From: Flavobacterium panacagri
GTDB lineage: Bacteria > Bacteroidota > Bacteroidia > Flavobacteriales > Flavobacteriaceae
DNA length: 64,000 nt
Assembly: GCF_030378165.1 (NCBI RefSeq)
Contig: NZ_CP119766.1
Span: forward strand, 1,116,001 to 1,180,000
Reading direction: 5' to 3'
How positions within the stretch are numbered: the stretch's first letter is position 1; each line of letters opens with the position of its first letter. Of the stretch, positions 1-15,800 are shown in pieces. The notes under the pieces were generated by a model, which was not told the DNA's origin, ran no database searches, and was given only the letters and a program-made list of their open reading frames with translations. Both the position numbers and the translations under genes were made by a program.

Positions 1-3000
1 TATACTCGTAAGGAGCAAAACCACCAGAAGCTTTCACTGATATCGTATTGATTTCATTACTTTGTTTAGTTATGTCTATTAGAGTTACTGGATCTACTGG
101 TTTAACAGAGAAAACAACAGTTGGCACCTCACATCCATTAGTATGTCTTGCAACGATGAAGTGATCACCAGCAGGAACATTTGTAAAGATGTTACTTGGC
201 TGATATACTCCATTGTTATCTAATGAGTAATCAACATCTGCAAGATTGTTAGATGAATCAACAGTTACTACTACTCTATTAGCTTGTGCATTATCGACAC
301 AGTCATATGTTACCTCAGCCGTTGGGTTAAGAATTACTGCACCTGGCATATTCTCAACGAACTCAACAGGACAACCTTTTGCATCTTTCACATAAACGGT
401 ATGTGTTCCACCTTTAAGATTTCTAAAATCGAAAATTGTTTGTGTGGCATCACCTTGAGTGAATGGTCCATTTGCATTATCTAAACTTACACTATATGGT
501 AATGTACCACCTCTAACTTCGATACTAAACGCACCGTCATTATCTCCGTCACAAACTTCAGGAATCATAGAGTTTGGAACTTCTGTAACGATTACTGGTC
601 TTGGTTCATGAATTGTAAAGTCATACAATACATAACATCCGTTTTCGTCTTGAGCAATAGCCTGATAATCTCCAGGAGCTAGTCTATCATATTTAACTTT
701 TGTATCGAACTGGCTCATGTTAGGAGAGACTGCATATTTAATTACACCAGTTCCTCCAGATGCTACAATTTCTAATTTTCCGTTATTCTCACCAAAACAA
801 GTAACATCTGTTGGGAAGAACTCCGCTTGTAGTGCTCTACTAGGTTCAGTTATAACAATTTCTTCCGAAGTGATATCACAATCAACGCTATTTACTATTA
901 CTCTGTAAGTACCAATTGCAAGATTTTCAAATATACCGTTATCCTGAGCTGGACGTGTCTCACTACCTGTAAGAGTATAAGTATAATTTCCTAATCCTCC
1001 GAAAGCCTCAACAATGATCGCTCCTGTTGCCTGACCCGTACATTTAACTACCGCGCTTTCTTTATCAATTTCAAGTCTTAACGGTTCTAAAGGATCAACC
1101 TCAACACTATTAGAAGCAAAACTGTTACATCCGTTAGCATCTCTTACAAAGTATTTATAAGATCCCACTGGAACTTCAAAAGAAACTGTTGAAGCAAATG
1201 GTGCGCTATAGTTTGTTCCGTCTGCACTATAAGTATATGGAGGAGTTCCTCCTTCTACAGTTAAAGTCAATTCAGTCAATGTTTGACATGTTTGCGCTCT
1301 TGACTGTTTCAACATAGGCGTAACCAAAGTTGGTTCTTCGATCAGAATTTCATTTGTTGTGCCTTGGCAAGTAAATCCATCAGTCACCGTAACACTATAT
1401 CTTCCCGCTGCTAAACCACTGAAAACAGGAGATACCATTGGTCCAGAACTAATTACTGGATTTTCAGAAAGATAGTTTAAAGTGTATAGATAATTACTTC
1501 CTTGTCCACCTGTTGGAGGAGCAACTGTAATTACACCTGTTTTATCTCCATAACAAGCAAGCATAGTTAAATTCACTGTTGCTGTTGCTGTGATTGGATC
1601 TGGAATAACCAAAGTTTGTGTACTACTAGCAATACAACCATTAAAATCTCTAACATTAACTGTATATACACCTTCTGTTAAACCAGGGAATGTAGTCTGA
1701 CTAGAGTAATCTACTACAATTGTAGATCCTTTCACTAATTGATATTCGTATGTAGTCCATCCACCTGTTGCAGTTGCATAAATTACACCATCGTTATTAT
1801 CCGTTACACACGTAATATCATCTTTGGTTGTCGTTACAACTAATTCATTAACCGGCTGGTTAATAGTAAAGATGGTTGTAACAGTACAATATGGTTTTCC
1901 AAATAAAGTTGCTGTTACATTGTACACACCTGCTGCAAGATTAGAAATCAATACAGGTCCTGCATCTGCTGATCTAGCAGCAACCATAAATCCATTTGGA
2001 CCAGTAATTACATAATCGAATACACCTGCTTCATTTAATGGCGTAGGCTGATTGTCAATAAAAGTCAATTCTACGCTTCCGTTTGTAGCTCCGTAACAAA
2101 TTTCTCTATTAATAGCCACCGCTCTGATTTGGAAACTATTTGGATTGTTTACATAATGCGGCGTCACAATAGAACATCCTGTTGCTGGGTTTGTAACCGT
2201 TACAAGATAATTTCCAATTGGTAAATCTGTAAATATACCTGTTTGATTATTCGGATTACCTGGTACAGCATTTCCAGCTGCATCTGTAATTACGAAATCT
2301 AAAACTGGATTTACTCCTGGAGTTGTTGTAACTTCAACTAAGATGTCTTCATTATTTCTACAAGTAATCTCGTCTGTAACTCTAATTACTACCTTATCTA
2401 AATTAATGTATGGGTTTACTGGTACACTAACTACAGCTGTACCCACACAGTTATTTTCATCGTATACATTCACAACATAGTTACCTCCTAAAAGATCTCT
2501 TTCTGTGTATACATTACGAGGTCCTTTGTAAACCACAACACCGTCTCTCACAAATTCATAATTTGGATATGAATTTTCTGTACCACCTGTAACACCTGTA
2601 ACTGTAATCGTTGCTGCATTACTATTGTTTCCAGCTGCACAGCCATACTGAACAACAACTGGATCTGGTACAACAATTAATGCAGGCTCTGTAACAACAA
2701 CAGTAACTGAAGCAGGACAATTTCTTCCAGAAACAACAGATACGATGTAAGTTCCTTGCGTTAATCCTGTAAATACTGGACTATCCTGCGGAGTTCCTCC
2801 GTTGATGCTGTACATATATTTCGGATTATCATTTACGCCAGGACTTGTTGGATCCATACTAGCTGTAATGGTACCGTCGCTTCCTCCGTTACATGTTACT
2901 GGAGTAGGAACTGCTTTAAATCCTGTAACTTCAGTAGCTTTCTCTAATTCGAATGTTACTGTATCTGTACAGTTATTAGGTGTGCCTAGATCTGTCACAA

Positions 3001-6000
3001 TAATTGTATGAGGACCTGATCCTACAGCATTAAATATTGCTGGAGTAGTCGTTAAAGTTGTTACTCCATCAAGAGTATAACTAAAGTTACCTGTTCCTCC
3101 TGTTGCAGTTGCAGTTACTTGACCATCACCATCTGTACAAGTTGGCTGCATGTCTTTTATTACATCTAAAACTACTGGCTGTAAAATAGTAACCGCAGCT
3201 GGGAATGTAGCTGTACAACCAAATGTATCTCTTACTACTAAATCGTAAGCTTTAGGTACATTTACAGTAAATGTAAGCTCTGATTGGAATCCTCCACCAA
3301 TGCTGTAAGTAAATGGTCCTACTCCTATTGTACCTGGAGTTACTACAATTTCATAGTTTCCATTAGTATCAGAACAATTAGATGTTACTGCCGCTGTAAA
3401 TCCTAATGGCAGTGGACTAGTTGTAATATTTACAAGTAAAGGATCAGAAGTACATCCGTTGATGTCTCTAGCATAAATATGCCATGCAGAAACTGTTGGA
3501 TCTAACTCTCTTCTTGTTTCAGCATCAAATACACCTGGACCTGTTGCACTTGCATCTACAAATGAATAGGTATATCCTGGGTTTCCACCTTTACCAAGAA
3601 CCTCTACTATTGCACCTCTGTTACAGTTTGCATCTAGGTTTTCTATTAAATCAACTTCAACAATAGTTGGTTGTTTTACTTCTGCAGAAGCTTTAATATC
3701 ACAACCTGTAATATCATCTACAGCTGTTATTTCATAAACTCCAAAAGCTAAATTAGTTAACTCAATTGAAGCGTCTGATGTTACAGTTGATCCTGTAAAA
3801 GGAGCACCATCTTTGGTAATTGTATAAGTATAAGTTCCTGCGAAACCAGAAACTGTAAAGGTTACTTTTCCATCATTTGTAGTGTTACAAGACATATCTG
3901 CAACTGGCTGGCCATCTGCATTTATTCTAATAACATCTTTGATAGTTAATAACTCATCATAAGAACATGTGTTACTATCTGTAACTCTGAATAGATAATC
4001 TCCAAATGGTAAACCATTGAATACTGCAGCAATTGTATTATCTGCAACTACTTGCGGTGTATAAGCTACTGCTGGAGCAGCGCCATTAAATTCAATAATT
4101 TCAAATGTTAATTGTCCAACACCATTTGTTGCTCTAACTGTCACATCACTGCTGTTTCCTGTAATACAAGTAATAGCTGTTGGTGTGAATGCTAAGTCTG
4201 TTGGTTTGTTCAATGGTACGATTGGCACCGTTACTACAGGAGTTTCACATCCGTTAGCATCTTTTACTGTATAAGTAACATTGGCAACTGAACCATCATT
4301 TGCAACTGATATTTTATTAGCTCCTTCTACATAGCCTTTACCATTGAAATTATAGTAATAAGGCTGTGTTCCTCCTGCAGGGTTTACAACAATTTCTGTT
4401 GTAGTATAACAACCTGCATTTGGTGTAATAGCGTGAGGAGCTGTAAGCTCAACTGGCTCATCTATAATTACATTAACTGGCGCAGAAGTACATCCTTTAG
4501 AATCTGTAATTACTACAGAATATGAACCTGCCTCTAATCCAGTATAGATTCCTGTTGTATCTCCTGATGTATTTGCCGCACCAGAAAGAACAAAAGTATA
4601 CGGACCAACTCCATCTGATGGTGTTATTGTTAAACTACCATCACTTAAACTTTCACAAGTTACATCAATATGAGCTTCTAAACCTGTTGGATTAATTGGA
4701 GTCGTTATCGTTACAGGCTCTGTTTGTACAGAACATGTTGGTGAATTACTATCTGTAATTACAAAATAGTAATCTCCAGCAGCAGTAACTGTTTCCGTAA
4801 AGTCTCCTGTTGCAGGTTTTACTGGTCCTTCTGGAGCACTATTGTGATACATTTGATAATTGTATGATCCTACACCACCAGTAATTGTAACGTCAATTAC
4901 TGCATTAGCAGGAACACAATATAAATCTTGTGCAATAGTTGCATTTGCTATTAATTGCTCTTGAATGATATAATCTACATCATCGGTACATCCGTTACTA
5001 TCTGTTAAGATAATTTTGTATGTTCCTGGTTTTGTAAATGTTGCTGTAGAACCTGTTGGCACTCCATCAATAGTAAATGTTTTAGTACTACCAGTATAAA
5101 CTGTAGAAAGAGCATCAAGATCTACTGTTAAATCTGCTCCTACAAAACATTGCTGCGCAGGCATATTAAGATTTGGAGCAACATCGTGAGTAATATCAAC
5201 ACGAACTGGCTCAGAAATACATAAGTTACTATCCTGAACGTAAACATCCCAAGCTAGGTTTGTTAAGTCAGTGTCTACAGTAAGAACTGCATCATCACCA
5301 AAAACAGTTGGTCTTGGCGAACCAGCTAGCACTACTGCATATTTATAATTACCAGCACCACCTGCTACAGCACTAACTGTAATATCAGAAAGATCTTTAG
5401 TACAGAATACTTTAGTTGAAGCTGCTGTAAAAGTAATCGCCGTTGGTGCAACAAAAGTTACAGTGGCATTATCTGTACACTGTGTCGTTCTATCTGTAAC
5501 AGAAACTGTATAGCTACCCGCTCTAAGACCTGTTAAAGTAATTACATCACCAGCATCAACTCTCGTGTAGGTCAATGTTGTTGGATTAGTTGTTATTACA
5601 ACATCATAATTTTGTGTTGTGCTAAAACCTGTAACCGTAAATTTAGCACTTCCGTTATTGTCAGTACCGTTAAGTACGTTACAAGAAATCTCTGTTAATT
5701 TCTCTTCTGCAATTTCAATTGGCACTACATCTTTAACCGTATGGTAAGCTGTAATAGCACAATCATGAGCATCAGTTACTTTAAATAAATAAGTATTAGC
5801 TGTTAATCCAGTGAAAATATTATTGGTACCGTTATCTGTAGCTAAAGCTGCTGGTTCAATAATTTCATATTTTTTCATTGGCCCGTAACCACCTGTAACA
5901 ATAAGTTCTACAGATTCTACATTAGTAGGACATACTGGAGCTGCTGTTACATTGATCACAAGACTTAATGGCTGATAAGCGCTTACTGCTTGAGAACCTG

Positions 6001-9000
6001 TGAACGTACAATCATTGCTGTCTTTCACAGTATAATTTATAGTTTGTGCATTTAAATTATTAACTACAAATGTGTTATCATCTGAATAGTCTGTATAACC
6101 TGGGAACAAATATTTATATGGTCCAGTACCAGTAGTGGTATCAACATTTACGACAACGGTTGCCATATGCTGTTCGTTAGTAACAGGATCACAAGCAAAA
6201 TCAATTACTGAAGATGTCGCTGCTAACTCAGCTGGCTGTGTAATTTCTATAGCCGCAGTTGTGTATTCACATTCTTTAGAATCTTTAACTATAACTTGGT
6301 AATCATCCGCAGCTGGTAAACCAGTAAATTGGTTAGAACCAGGGAATGGTACAATTATAGTAGTCCCTCGCATTAATTGGTAAGTATAACCACCAACTCC
6401 ACCAGAAACAGAAACAGAAATTGTTCCATCTGAATCACTATAACAGCTTACGTTAGTATTGCTTGGCGTAATTGTCGGTAATGGAATAGGATCTAATTTA
6501 AATTGTGCTGTTGCTTGACAAGTCGTTACATTGTTAGCGTCTGTTACTCTGAATGTATAGGTATCAATTGTATTACCAGTTGTTAATTGGTTTGTGGTCA
6601 TTGTTGTCCAAGGTCCAGTTACACCAGTAGTAGAATACTCATATACATAATTTGGAGCTGGTAAAATATTTCCACCCGCAGCTGTTAATGTAATTATAGC
6701 ATTTGGAATTGTTGCAGAACAAGTCAACTCTCTAGTCATCTCTGCTTTAAGCGTTAACTTAGGATATACGACAAAATCAAAGTCAGCTGTACATCCGTTA
6801 CCATCTTTAATTACTAAGTTGTAAGTACCCGCTGCACTAATTTCAAATGTAGGATCTGTACCGAAAGTACTTCCGTTTACACTATAAGTCGCTCCTCCAA
6901 TAATTGCAGGATCAACAGTTCCAGTTATTGTAATATTAAATGGTTGATCATCAAAACAAATAGACGCTATAGGATTGATCGTAGGATCATCATCTTTGTC
7001 TAATGTTACAGGGAAATCTTTAATACATCCGTAAGCATCTAATGCATAAGCAATGTAACTTCCCGCATCTTCAAAGAATGTATTAGGTGTATCCCATCTA
7101 GAATCTGTTTTAGTAGGAGCTGCATCTGTAGCCAACAATAACATATACTTGTAATATGCTGGTCCTGTTGCTGGTGCAACTGGGACAAAAGCAGTTCCGT
7201 CTTTTGCTGTAACCGTAATTACACCTGACTTAGCATTACAATTTGCATTTTTAGAAACAGATCCATCAAGCAACAACATTTTTGGTGACTCTTTTATATT
7301 AAAGTTGTCAGAAGATTTACCACAACCCGCATTAGCTCCAGAAGTTTCTCTTACTAAAACATAATAAGTTCCTACTGGTAATGGTGTAAATAATGCCGCT
7401 GGATCAATAGTAACTGACCCACCTGCTGGGATTGTTCTTGAACCTGTATTTCCAGTCTCAATATTAGTATATGCATTAATAATACTGTAAGTAACATCAA
7501 CAGCATATCCATAAGAATTTGCAATTTCAAAACTTACATTTCCATCATTTGCTCCTTTACAAGAGATGTTCTGAGGAACAAAGTTGTTGATCTGTAAAGT
7601 CGAACTACTAGGAATTGGTCCATCTGAAGTTTGGAAATAATAACATTTTGTATCCTCATCATATATAATAAAAGTATATGTTTTTCCAGGAACAAGACCA
7701 GTAAATACGGTTGATTTACTGTTTGGCGGAATTTCACCAATCCATCCATTTGCTGTAGGATTAAGAGGATCCCAATTTTGAACAGTTCCATCATAAATAT
7801 TGAAGTGGAATGGTCCATTTCCTGCAAAAGCAGATAAAATTGTTACTGTTGCTGAACCTCCTCCAGAACAAGTAGCCGAAGTATTTACTTCAATGTCAAG
7901 CTGATCTACTGGTGCTGCAATTAAAATATCATCAACCGTAGCAAAACAGCCGTTTTGATCCTCTACTCTAATTTGATAGAAACCAAAGTCCACAATATCA
8001 AATACTGCACTGATACCATTTCCTCCTGGTAAAGACTTGCTGTAATTATTAATACCTGTTACATGGTAAGTATAATTTGGAGTACCACCCGTTACACCAT
8101 TAATAGTAATACGTCCTCTAGTAATTCCCCCTCCAACACATTGTAAAGATTCTGGAGTAAAAGTAATATGAATTGGATCTGGTTGAGTAATTCGAATTTC
8201 TTCAGTATCAAAACATGCTTTTGAATCTGTTACCGTAATTACATAATATCCTGCTGGAAGACCTGAAGTTTGAGTTCCGAAATCTTTTACAAGAGATGTA
8301 TGAGCCAAATCATTATATTGTTTTACGTTGATTACAAATGGACCTACTCCTTTTGTATCATCGAATACTACACTAATTGCCGCTGTACTTTCACCATTAC
8401 AACCAATTGATTGTGTTTGAGTAACAGAAGTAATTTCCGGATCAACCTTCGGAATAATATTTATTGCCTGTGTGGTTGATACCGTACAATTATTGGCATC
8501 TCTTACTGTAAAAGTATAAGAACCAGGGGTATCTGTAGTAAATACGCTACCTGTAAATGATCCCGTTGCTGGAGTACTTGTATAAGTATACCCTGTTCTT
8601 CCTCCGCCTGCTGTTAAAGTAATTACTGCATCCTCATTTCCTGGATCACAAGTAATGTTTTTGTCTAATTTAGCTGATAATGTTAGTACATTATAAACGG
8701 TAACTACACCACTATCTGCTGTACAGCCATTTCCATCTTTAATAGTTACTTTATAAGGTCCCGCAACAGTAACATCAAAAGTATTACCTGCTTGGAAATT
8801 ACCTCCGTTAAGGCTATATGATAATGGCGTTACTAATCCAGTTCCTGGAGTAGCAGTAATGGTATACGTACCATTTCCTAAACATTGACCAGTTGCTGAA
8901 GCAGTAACTGATGGCGATACAGCATTATCAATTGTAATGTCTAATTTAACTTGACATCCATTAGCATCGACCACATATACATCCCAATCTCTGCTTACTG

Positions 9001-12000
9001 CTGGATTAAGGTTTGCTACTGGAGATGGTGTCAATGTACCAATTCCTGCACCATCTTGAACAAATGAATATTTGTATGAAGGTGTTCCGTTAGATGCTGT
9101 AATGGTAACCTCTGCTGTTGCAATTTTACAATTTGCATTAACAACTTTAGCTACTGCTGCTAAATCTGCCGCTGGCTCACCAATAATTACATCTTCATTA
9201 GCTGTACAACCTGTTGTTAAATCGGTTACCCTAACATTATAAGTTCCTTTTACAAGATCTGACAATGTAATAACATCGCCTAAAGCTGCTTGTGTAAAAG
9301 GTAATCCAGCTGGAGTAGAAGTAACAGCAACTGTATAATTTTGAGTCGTGCTAAATTTAGTTACAGTATATTTTGCAACACCACTATTACCTCCATGACA
9401 TAAAACATTAGAGAATGTCTGTCCTTTAATTTCAATCTGAGTTGCTTTATTTATCTTATAATCTTCAGAATAATAACATCCATTAGCATCCGTTACTCTA
9501 AATACATAATCTCCAGGAAGTAATCCTGTAAATAATCCATTAGAAGCTCCTGTAGTATTAATAGTTGTACCAGAAACGATCGTATAAGTTAATGGCGCTA
9601 CACCGTTTGTAGCTGTCAATTGAACAGATGTAGTTGTAGCCAAACATGTAATAGTCGCTGGTGTTCCAAAATCTAAATCACTTGGAGAATTCAGTGGTGC
9701 TATTACTACAGTTTGCGGTACTGAAAGACAGCCGTTTGCATCTTTTACAATAATAGTAAAACTTTGTGACACTCCAGTATTTGAAACAGGGATACTATTT
9801 CCTAAAACGTAAGTTGAACCATTATTAAAACTATAAGTATATCCTCCGATACCTCCACCAGCAGCAACTGAAATAGTAGTTCCTGTTGGATTATTAGTAG
9901 TAGGATTACAAGTTAATTTACCTGCCGTAACATTTGCAGTTACAACTGGATTTTCGTTGATCGTCACTTGTGCAGTACCGGTACATCCGATTGCATCAGT
10001 AACAACAATATCATAAACTCCCGCAGTTAAACCTGTAGTCGAAGCCGTTGTAGAAACTTCTACTGTTGCTTTACTTACACTGTAAGTATAAGGAGCTTTA
10101 CCTGCTGTTGTTGTAATAGAAATAGCTCCTGTAGCGGCACCATTACATTTTACATCTGTTTTATTAGTATTAATTGCAAAAGTAGTTGCATTTAAAGTAA
10201 CTGGAATATCAGCTGTGTAAGCATAACAAACTGGATTCGCAGTATCATTAACTCTAAATTTATAAGTTCCCGCTGCTGTTGCAGTATAAGGACTTGTAAC
10301 TGCTGAATATCCACCTCCATTAAATGAAACCGCATATGCTCGAGTTCCAGTACCGCCTGTAGAAGATAAACTAATTGTTACGTTTGGTGTACAAGTAGTA
10401 TTTGCTACAACTGTAGGCGTAATTGTTAATTGCTGTGGCACTATATAAACAACACTATCTTCACAACCAAATTTATCTTTTAAAGTTAAATTATAAGTTC
10501 CAGGAGTCAAACTAAAAGTTGGCGATGATACAAAAGTAGTACCATCTTTACTGAACGTTGCTGGCCCTTGATAAGTACCTGTGATAGTCACGCTAACTGG
10601 TGATCCTGTATAACATTGCGCTGCAGGAGTATCAATTTGTGGAGCATCTTCTGTTGCGATAGAAACTGTTTTCTTAACCACACAACCATTTATATCTTTT
10701 ACATATACATCAACTGTTGTTGTTAAAGATGCCGTATCTACTGTTAAAACAGTTCCATAAGGGGTTGTTGGAGCAGTAGAACCACTTGCTGCATAAGCAT
10801 AAGTATATCCTGGCGCACCACCTGTAATTCCTGTAATGCTTAATGTAGAAATTTTATTATTACAAGTAATTTTTGAAGCATTAACTGTAAAGTCAATTTG
10901 AGTCGCCGCATTAATAGTTACTGATTCTGTATTTGATGTACATCCAGTTGCATTATCTCTAACTACTAAAGTATAAGTACCAGCTGCTAAACCAGTAACT
11001 GTTATCGTATTATTATTTTTAGTTAAAGTTCCTGCAGTTGGAGAGAATGTATAAGTGTAAGCTCCTACAGTTCTTGCGCCAACAATATTAAATGTTGCAG
11101 TTCCATTGTGTGCATTATAACATAATTCATTTGTAAGGTCACCAGAAACTGTAATAGATGGTGCTGCATCAATAGTTTTAGAATCAGATATTGTACATCC
11201 GTTTGCATCTGTAACTCTAAAAGTATAAGTTCCAGGAACTAATCCTGTAAATGTACCTGAAGTAGTTTGAGTTGGTGAATTTGGACCAGCTGTTACTGCA
11301 TAAGTAAATGGTGCCACACCTCCCACAGCTGTTACAGTAAGACTAGTTGTTGTAGCGTTACATGTAATACCTGCCGGTGTTGAAAAATTAAGTCCTGTAG
11401 GCGGATTGTATGCCGGAACTTCAATAGTTTTTGTATCAGTACAACCGTTACTATCTCTTACGTTAAACGTAATAGTCTGAGCACTGCTTGTATTTGTAAC
11501 TGTTATTGTTCTTGTTCCGTTGTAAGTTGTATTTCCTGCTCCAAAACTGTACGTATATGTTCCTGTACCACCTGCAGCAGAAACAGTAATTACTGTTGTA
11601 GTGCTACAAGTTGTATTAGGTGTAAAGTTTGCAGAAGCCACAACTTCTGTTGGGTTTCCTAATGTAATATCATATACAGGAGAAAGACATCCTTTTGAGT
11701 CTTTTACTTGGTATTTATAAGCACCTGCACTTAAATTAGAAAGTGTAGCAGATGTACCAAAAGTTGTACTTCCATTAAAACTATACGTATAAGCCGCACC
11801 ATTTCCTCCTGCTGGAGTTACAGTAAAACTTCCATCAGAACCATTATGACATTTAGGATCTGTTCCTTTAGCCGATGCAGTAGGTTCTAATTTTGCGCTT
11901 ACAGTTACCGCAGTAGTAAGTGCTGTACAACCTTTAGAATCTGTTACTCTAAAGATATATGATCTAGCAGTATCTGCAGAATAAACATTAGATGCTATTG

Positions 12001-15000
12001 ATGCAAAAGAAGTTCCTCCATTAGTTGATACTTCATAAGTATAATTAGGAGTTCCTTGAGATGCTGTAATTGTAATTTGCGCGTTTGGCGAATTAGTACA
12101 ATCTAAAGTTTTAGTTACTTCTGCACTTGCAAGTAATTGTTCGGCAATAATAATATCTTTTATTTCAACCGTACAGCCATTTCCATCCGTAACTACAATT
12201 GTATGCGTTCCAGTACCAACACCAGTAAAGGTATTAGAGTTTTGTCCTTGACCACCATCTAAACTATAGCTATATGGTAATTTACCATCAGAAGCTGTTA
12301 CAACCAAAGTTGCTTTATCTTTAGTATCATAACATAAATCTGAATTAGAAGCCAACACCGCTTTTGGTGGAACTGGTGCAATAACTGTTATTGGATCAGA
12401 AGCTGCAGACTCGCAACCTCCTGAATCTCTTACATAAACTCTATACGTTCCAACTGGAATGTTACTTCCGTCAGCTAATTTTGTAAATACATTATTAGCT
12501 TGATACGCAATTATAACATTAGTACCTTGACGTAATTCGTACTGGTAACCTGGTTTACCTCCACCTGCAGTTGCTGTAATAATAGCACCCTCAATACAAG
12601 TAGGCTGTTTTGTTACAGATGCAACAGATGTTACAGTTGCTGGAGCTGTAATATCTATATCGAATGACTCTGAACAAGCTCCAGTAGCATCGCTTCTGAT
12701 AATAATCTTGTAGTTTCCAACAGTCAAGTTATTAAGTTCAAGTGTAGCTGCGGTAGAAGGAGTCCATGACCCGTTATTTATTTTATATTCATATCCACTA
12801 GCAAAATTCTTTACTTGGTAGATAATGCTTCCTGTATTTCCTCCAGTACAAGTAACATTGTTAATTTCTGGATCAGAAACATCAAAGCCTTTTCCGCTTT
12901 CAATCACAATAGGAAACTCTGTTATTCCACCGCAAGATTCAGGAATCTGACGTACCCAGATATCATCAATAAGAACGTCATTACCGTTAAACTCATTACT
13001 GTAAGATCTAATAACAAAACTTAAATTATTAAAAGCTTTAGGATCCAATGATAATTCTTTGTACTCCCATTGTTCTGTTTTTGGAACTACCCAAGGATTG
13101 TTAGTGTCAGTCGTAGCTACAATTGTCTCTGTTCCTCCAACACCATTTAAATTATTTACTAACTGAATTGTCAGTTTTGGGTCATCATGTGAAGTCGATG
13201 TTTTTACGATTAGGTTTTCTGCCCATAATGAAATAATTACAGGCTGATTTGGAATTACATCAGAAATAGGTTTACTGTATAAAATACCACCAATACCTGC
13301 TGTACCACCTACGTTAACGCATAAAAATCTTCCTAACGGATGTTGCGGAACCGTATGGTCTTTTGCAACAATCCAAGAGTTATCAAATCGTGTTCTGATT
13401 GAACTTGCAACTGCATATTCACCGTCATTGATCCATTCGTCTCTATTACATTTATAATCTGGAGCTAAGTGTGTAGAAGTTTCGTCTTCGAAACAATATC
13501 CTGGATTAATACCTGGCGTAGTAGTATAACCTCCTCTTCCAAAATCTTCAATTAACAAGTTACTGTAAGTTGGAACCTGAATTGCTTTATATTTAACTTT
13601 AACCGTATAACTTCCTGATTTAACACCAGTAAATACATTATTTGTAATTGGTACGTTTGGTTCATCGTCTAAATAATACTCATAGGTATATTGAGAGTCT
13701 CCAGTTGATACAGGAGTACTAACCACTACTGTACTCGTCGCTAAACCGTCACAGCCGTATACCGTATTTACAGTATTGATAATTGGGTTTGCTGGTATCG
13801 CATCTAATTTGACAACATAAGGAATAGTAAAGGTACAACCATTATCGTCCCTCACAATCAGTTGGTATTCTCCTGGTCTAGCATCTATTTCTCTTGCTGG
13901 TCCAAAATGGCCTCCATTATCAAAACTAAATTCATATGGTTCTTTACCTCCTTCAACATTATTAAATCTGATTATTCCACCATCTTTAATTCCGTCTCCA
14001 TCAGGATCTGTACAACCAGCTAATGCTGCAACACCAGCCGAAGCTGTCAATGCAGCTGTTGGTCCTGTAATTATTACGTTTTCTGTATCGCTATAACAAT
14101 GTTTTGTATCTGTATAAGGCCAGTTTGTTATAGCATAAGTAATTGAATATCTAACTTTAACTTTATAAGTACCTGGCTCTAAATTTAAAAAGTTAGGATT
14201 GGTCTGATAAGTTGCTCCGTCATTAATACTGTAAGCCATAGTATTCCCATTTGGAACTACATTTTCAATTTTAATTGAAGAAGTACCATCATAACATAAA
14301 CTGCTTGTAGCATTTACTGTATAAGTTGGTTTTGAAACTACAGGAACATTAATAGAAGTTTCTGCTTTACAACCTGCATCGTCAATAACAACAATATTAT
14401 ATTGCCCACCTTCTGTTACAGCGAAAGGATTTTCACTAATATAACTGCTAGCACCATTTACAAAATAATGATAAGGAGCTCTTCCGTTTGATGCAGATAA
14501 AAAAATCTGACCAGGACTACAAGCCGTTAGTGGCTCTCTCAAAGTTGCTGTAACTCTTAATTGATTATTTGGTGGATTTATCCTGAAATAAACAGATCTA
14601 TCACAACTTGGCTGCGGGTTATTGCCTCCTATTGGACTACTGGTAACTCTCACCCTGTAATCAATACCATTTGTACCATAACTTAATGACGCAAAAGTGT
14701 ATTCAGGATCTGAAATAGGCCCTGCACTTCTTTCTATTGTATTGCCATTATATAAATAAATATAATACTGAGCATTATAATCTCTAACTCCAATTTTAAT
14801 ACTTCCTGTATCTCCAACACAAACTGGCTGAGTTTGCTCATTACGCAAATTCATGTCCCTATTTCTTATCTGAATGTTATCTATTCTAAAAATACAAGGA
14901 ATTGAAGTTACACCTTGTTGCTTAATAAAAACCGTATAAGAGCCTGCATTGTAAATTGGAAAAGTATTACTAGTCTGCCACTCCCAATTCTCGATAGTTG

Positions 15001-15800
15001 CATTTGGATCTGTTTTAATAGCGTATACGTAACCACTCGGAACATCAAGTATCTTTATACTTCCACTTTGTCCACAAAGACGATCAACATGCTCTTCTCT
15101 AGGATTTAGTGGGTTTGTAAATACGTTAAAGTAAAATCTGCTAAAACAACCGCCTGCATAATTAATGGTTAAACGGTACTGTCCTGCATCTTTTACATCA
15201 TAATCTGGTCCAGAAGCTACAGGCTGCCATCCACATGCTTCATTTTCATTAGCACATCTCTCATTGCTCACCGCAGGACAACTAGCTGTATCTAATCTTT
15301 CCCAAACAATATTAGAACTATCTGTTATTCCTGTCTTAATTAATTTTGAAGCATTTGCCCCGCATAAAAATATTTTAGGCAATTGCTTTCCATCATTAGG
15401 ACAAGTAACGATTTCACTAGCAAAATCATTAACAGGATTATTGACTGTCGTTCCAAATCTTGTAACAGTAAAGGCTTCATAAATAGATCTACATGGTGCA
15501 GGAGCAAGATTATAAACATAATAGGTTCCTGGCTCTTTAGCCACAAAAGTCTGACCTCTTCCTATTTCTCTTGTTCTGGCTTCATCACTATACCAGGTGT
15601 AAGTAGAATAACCATCAGCTGCAACTAAGTTAACACTTGCAGTACACAATGTAACATTTCTATTATATCTACACCCTTGAACACCAACTAAAAAGTTAGT
15701 TGCTTTAGGAACTAAAATACATCCTGTGTTGGTATTCACACTCGGATCATCAGAAATCGTAAATGTAGTATTCTGTGTTCCTTTGTAGGTAGCATAGGCA
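1..15800 (-). repeat. SprB repeat array (about 60 Ig-like units, about 250 bases each)
   Basis: On the minus strand a module recurs about every 240-260 bases. It encodes a cysteine after a short strand (ITCNG or similar), a GG-PY/F-TYS/A segment, a G-x-PGTYTF/V turn and a VTDANGC motif. The units have diverged in DNA but keep the same key residues, so the array looks old rather than newly expanded. Two cysteines per unit could form one disulfide. My count of about 60 comes from spotting the NGC motif by eye and may be off by several. Confidence 0.8.
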
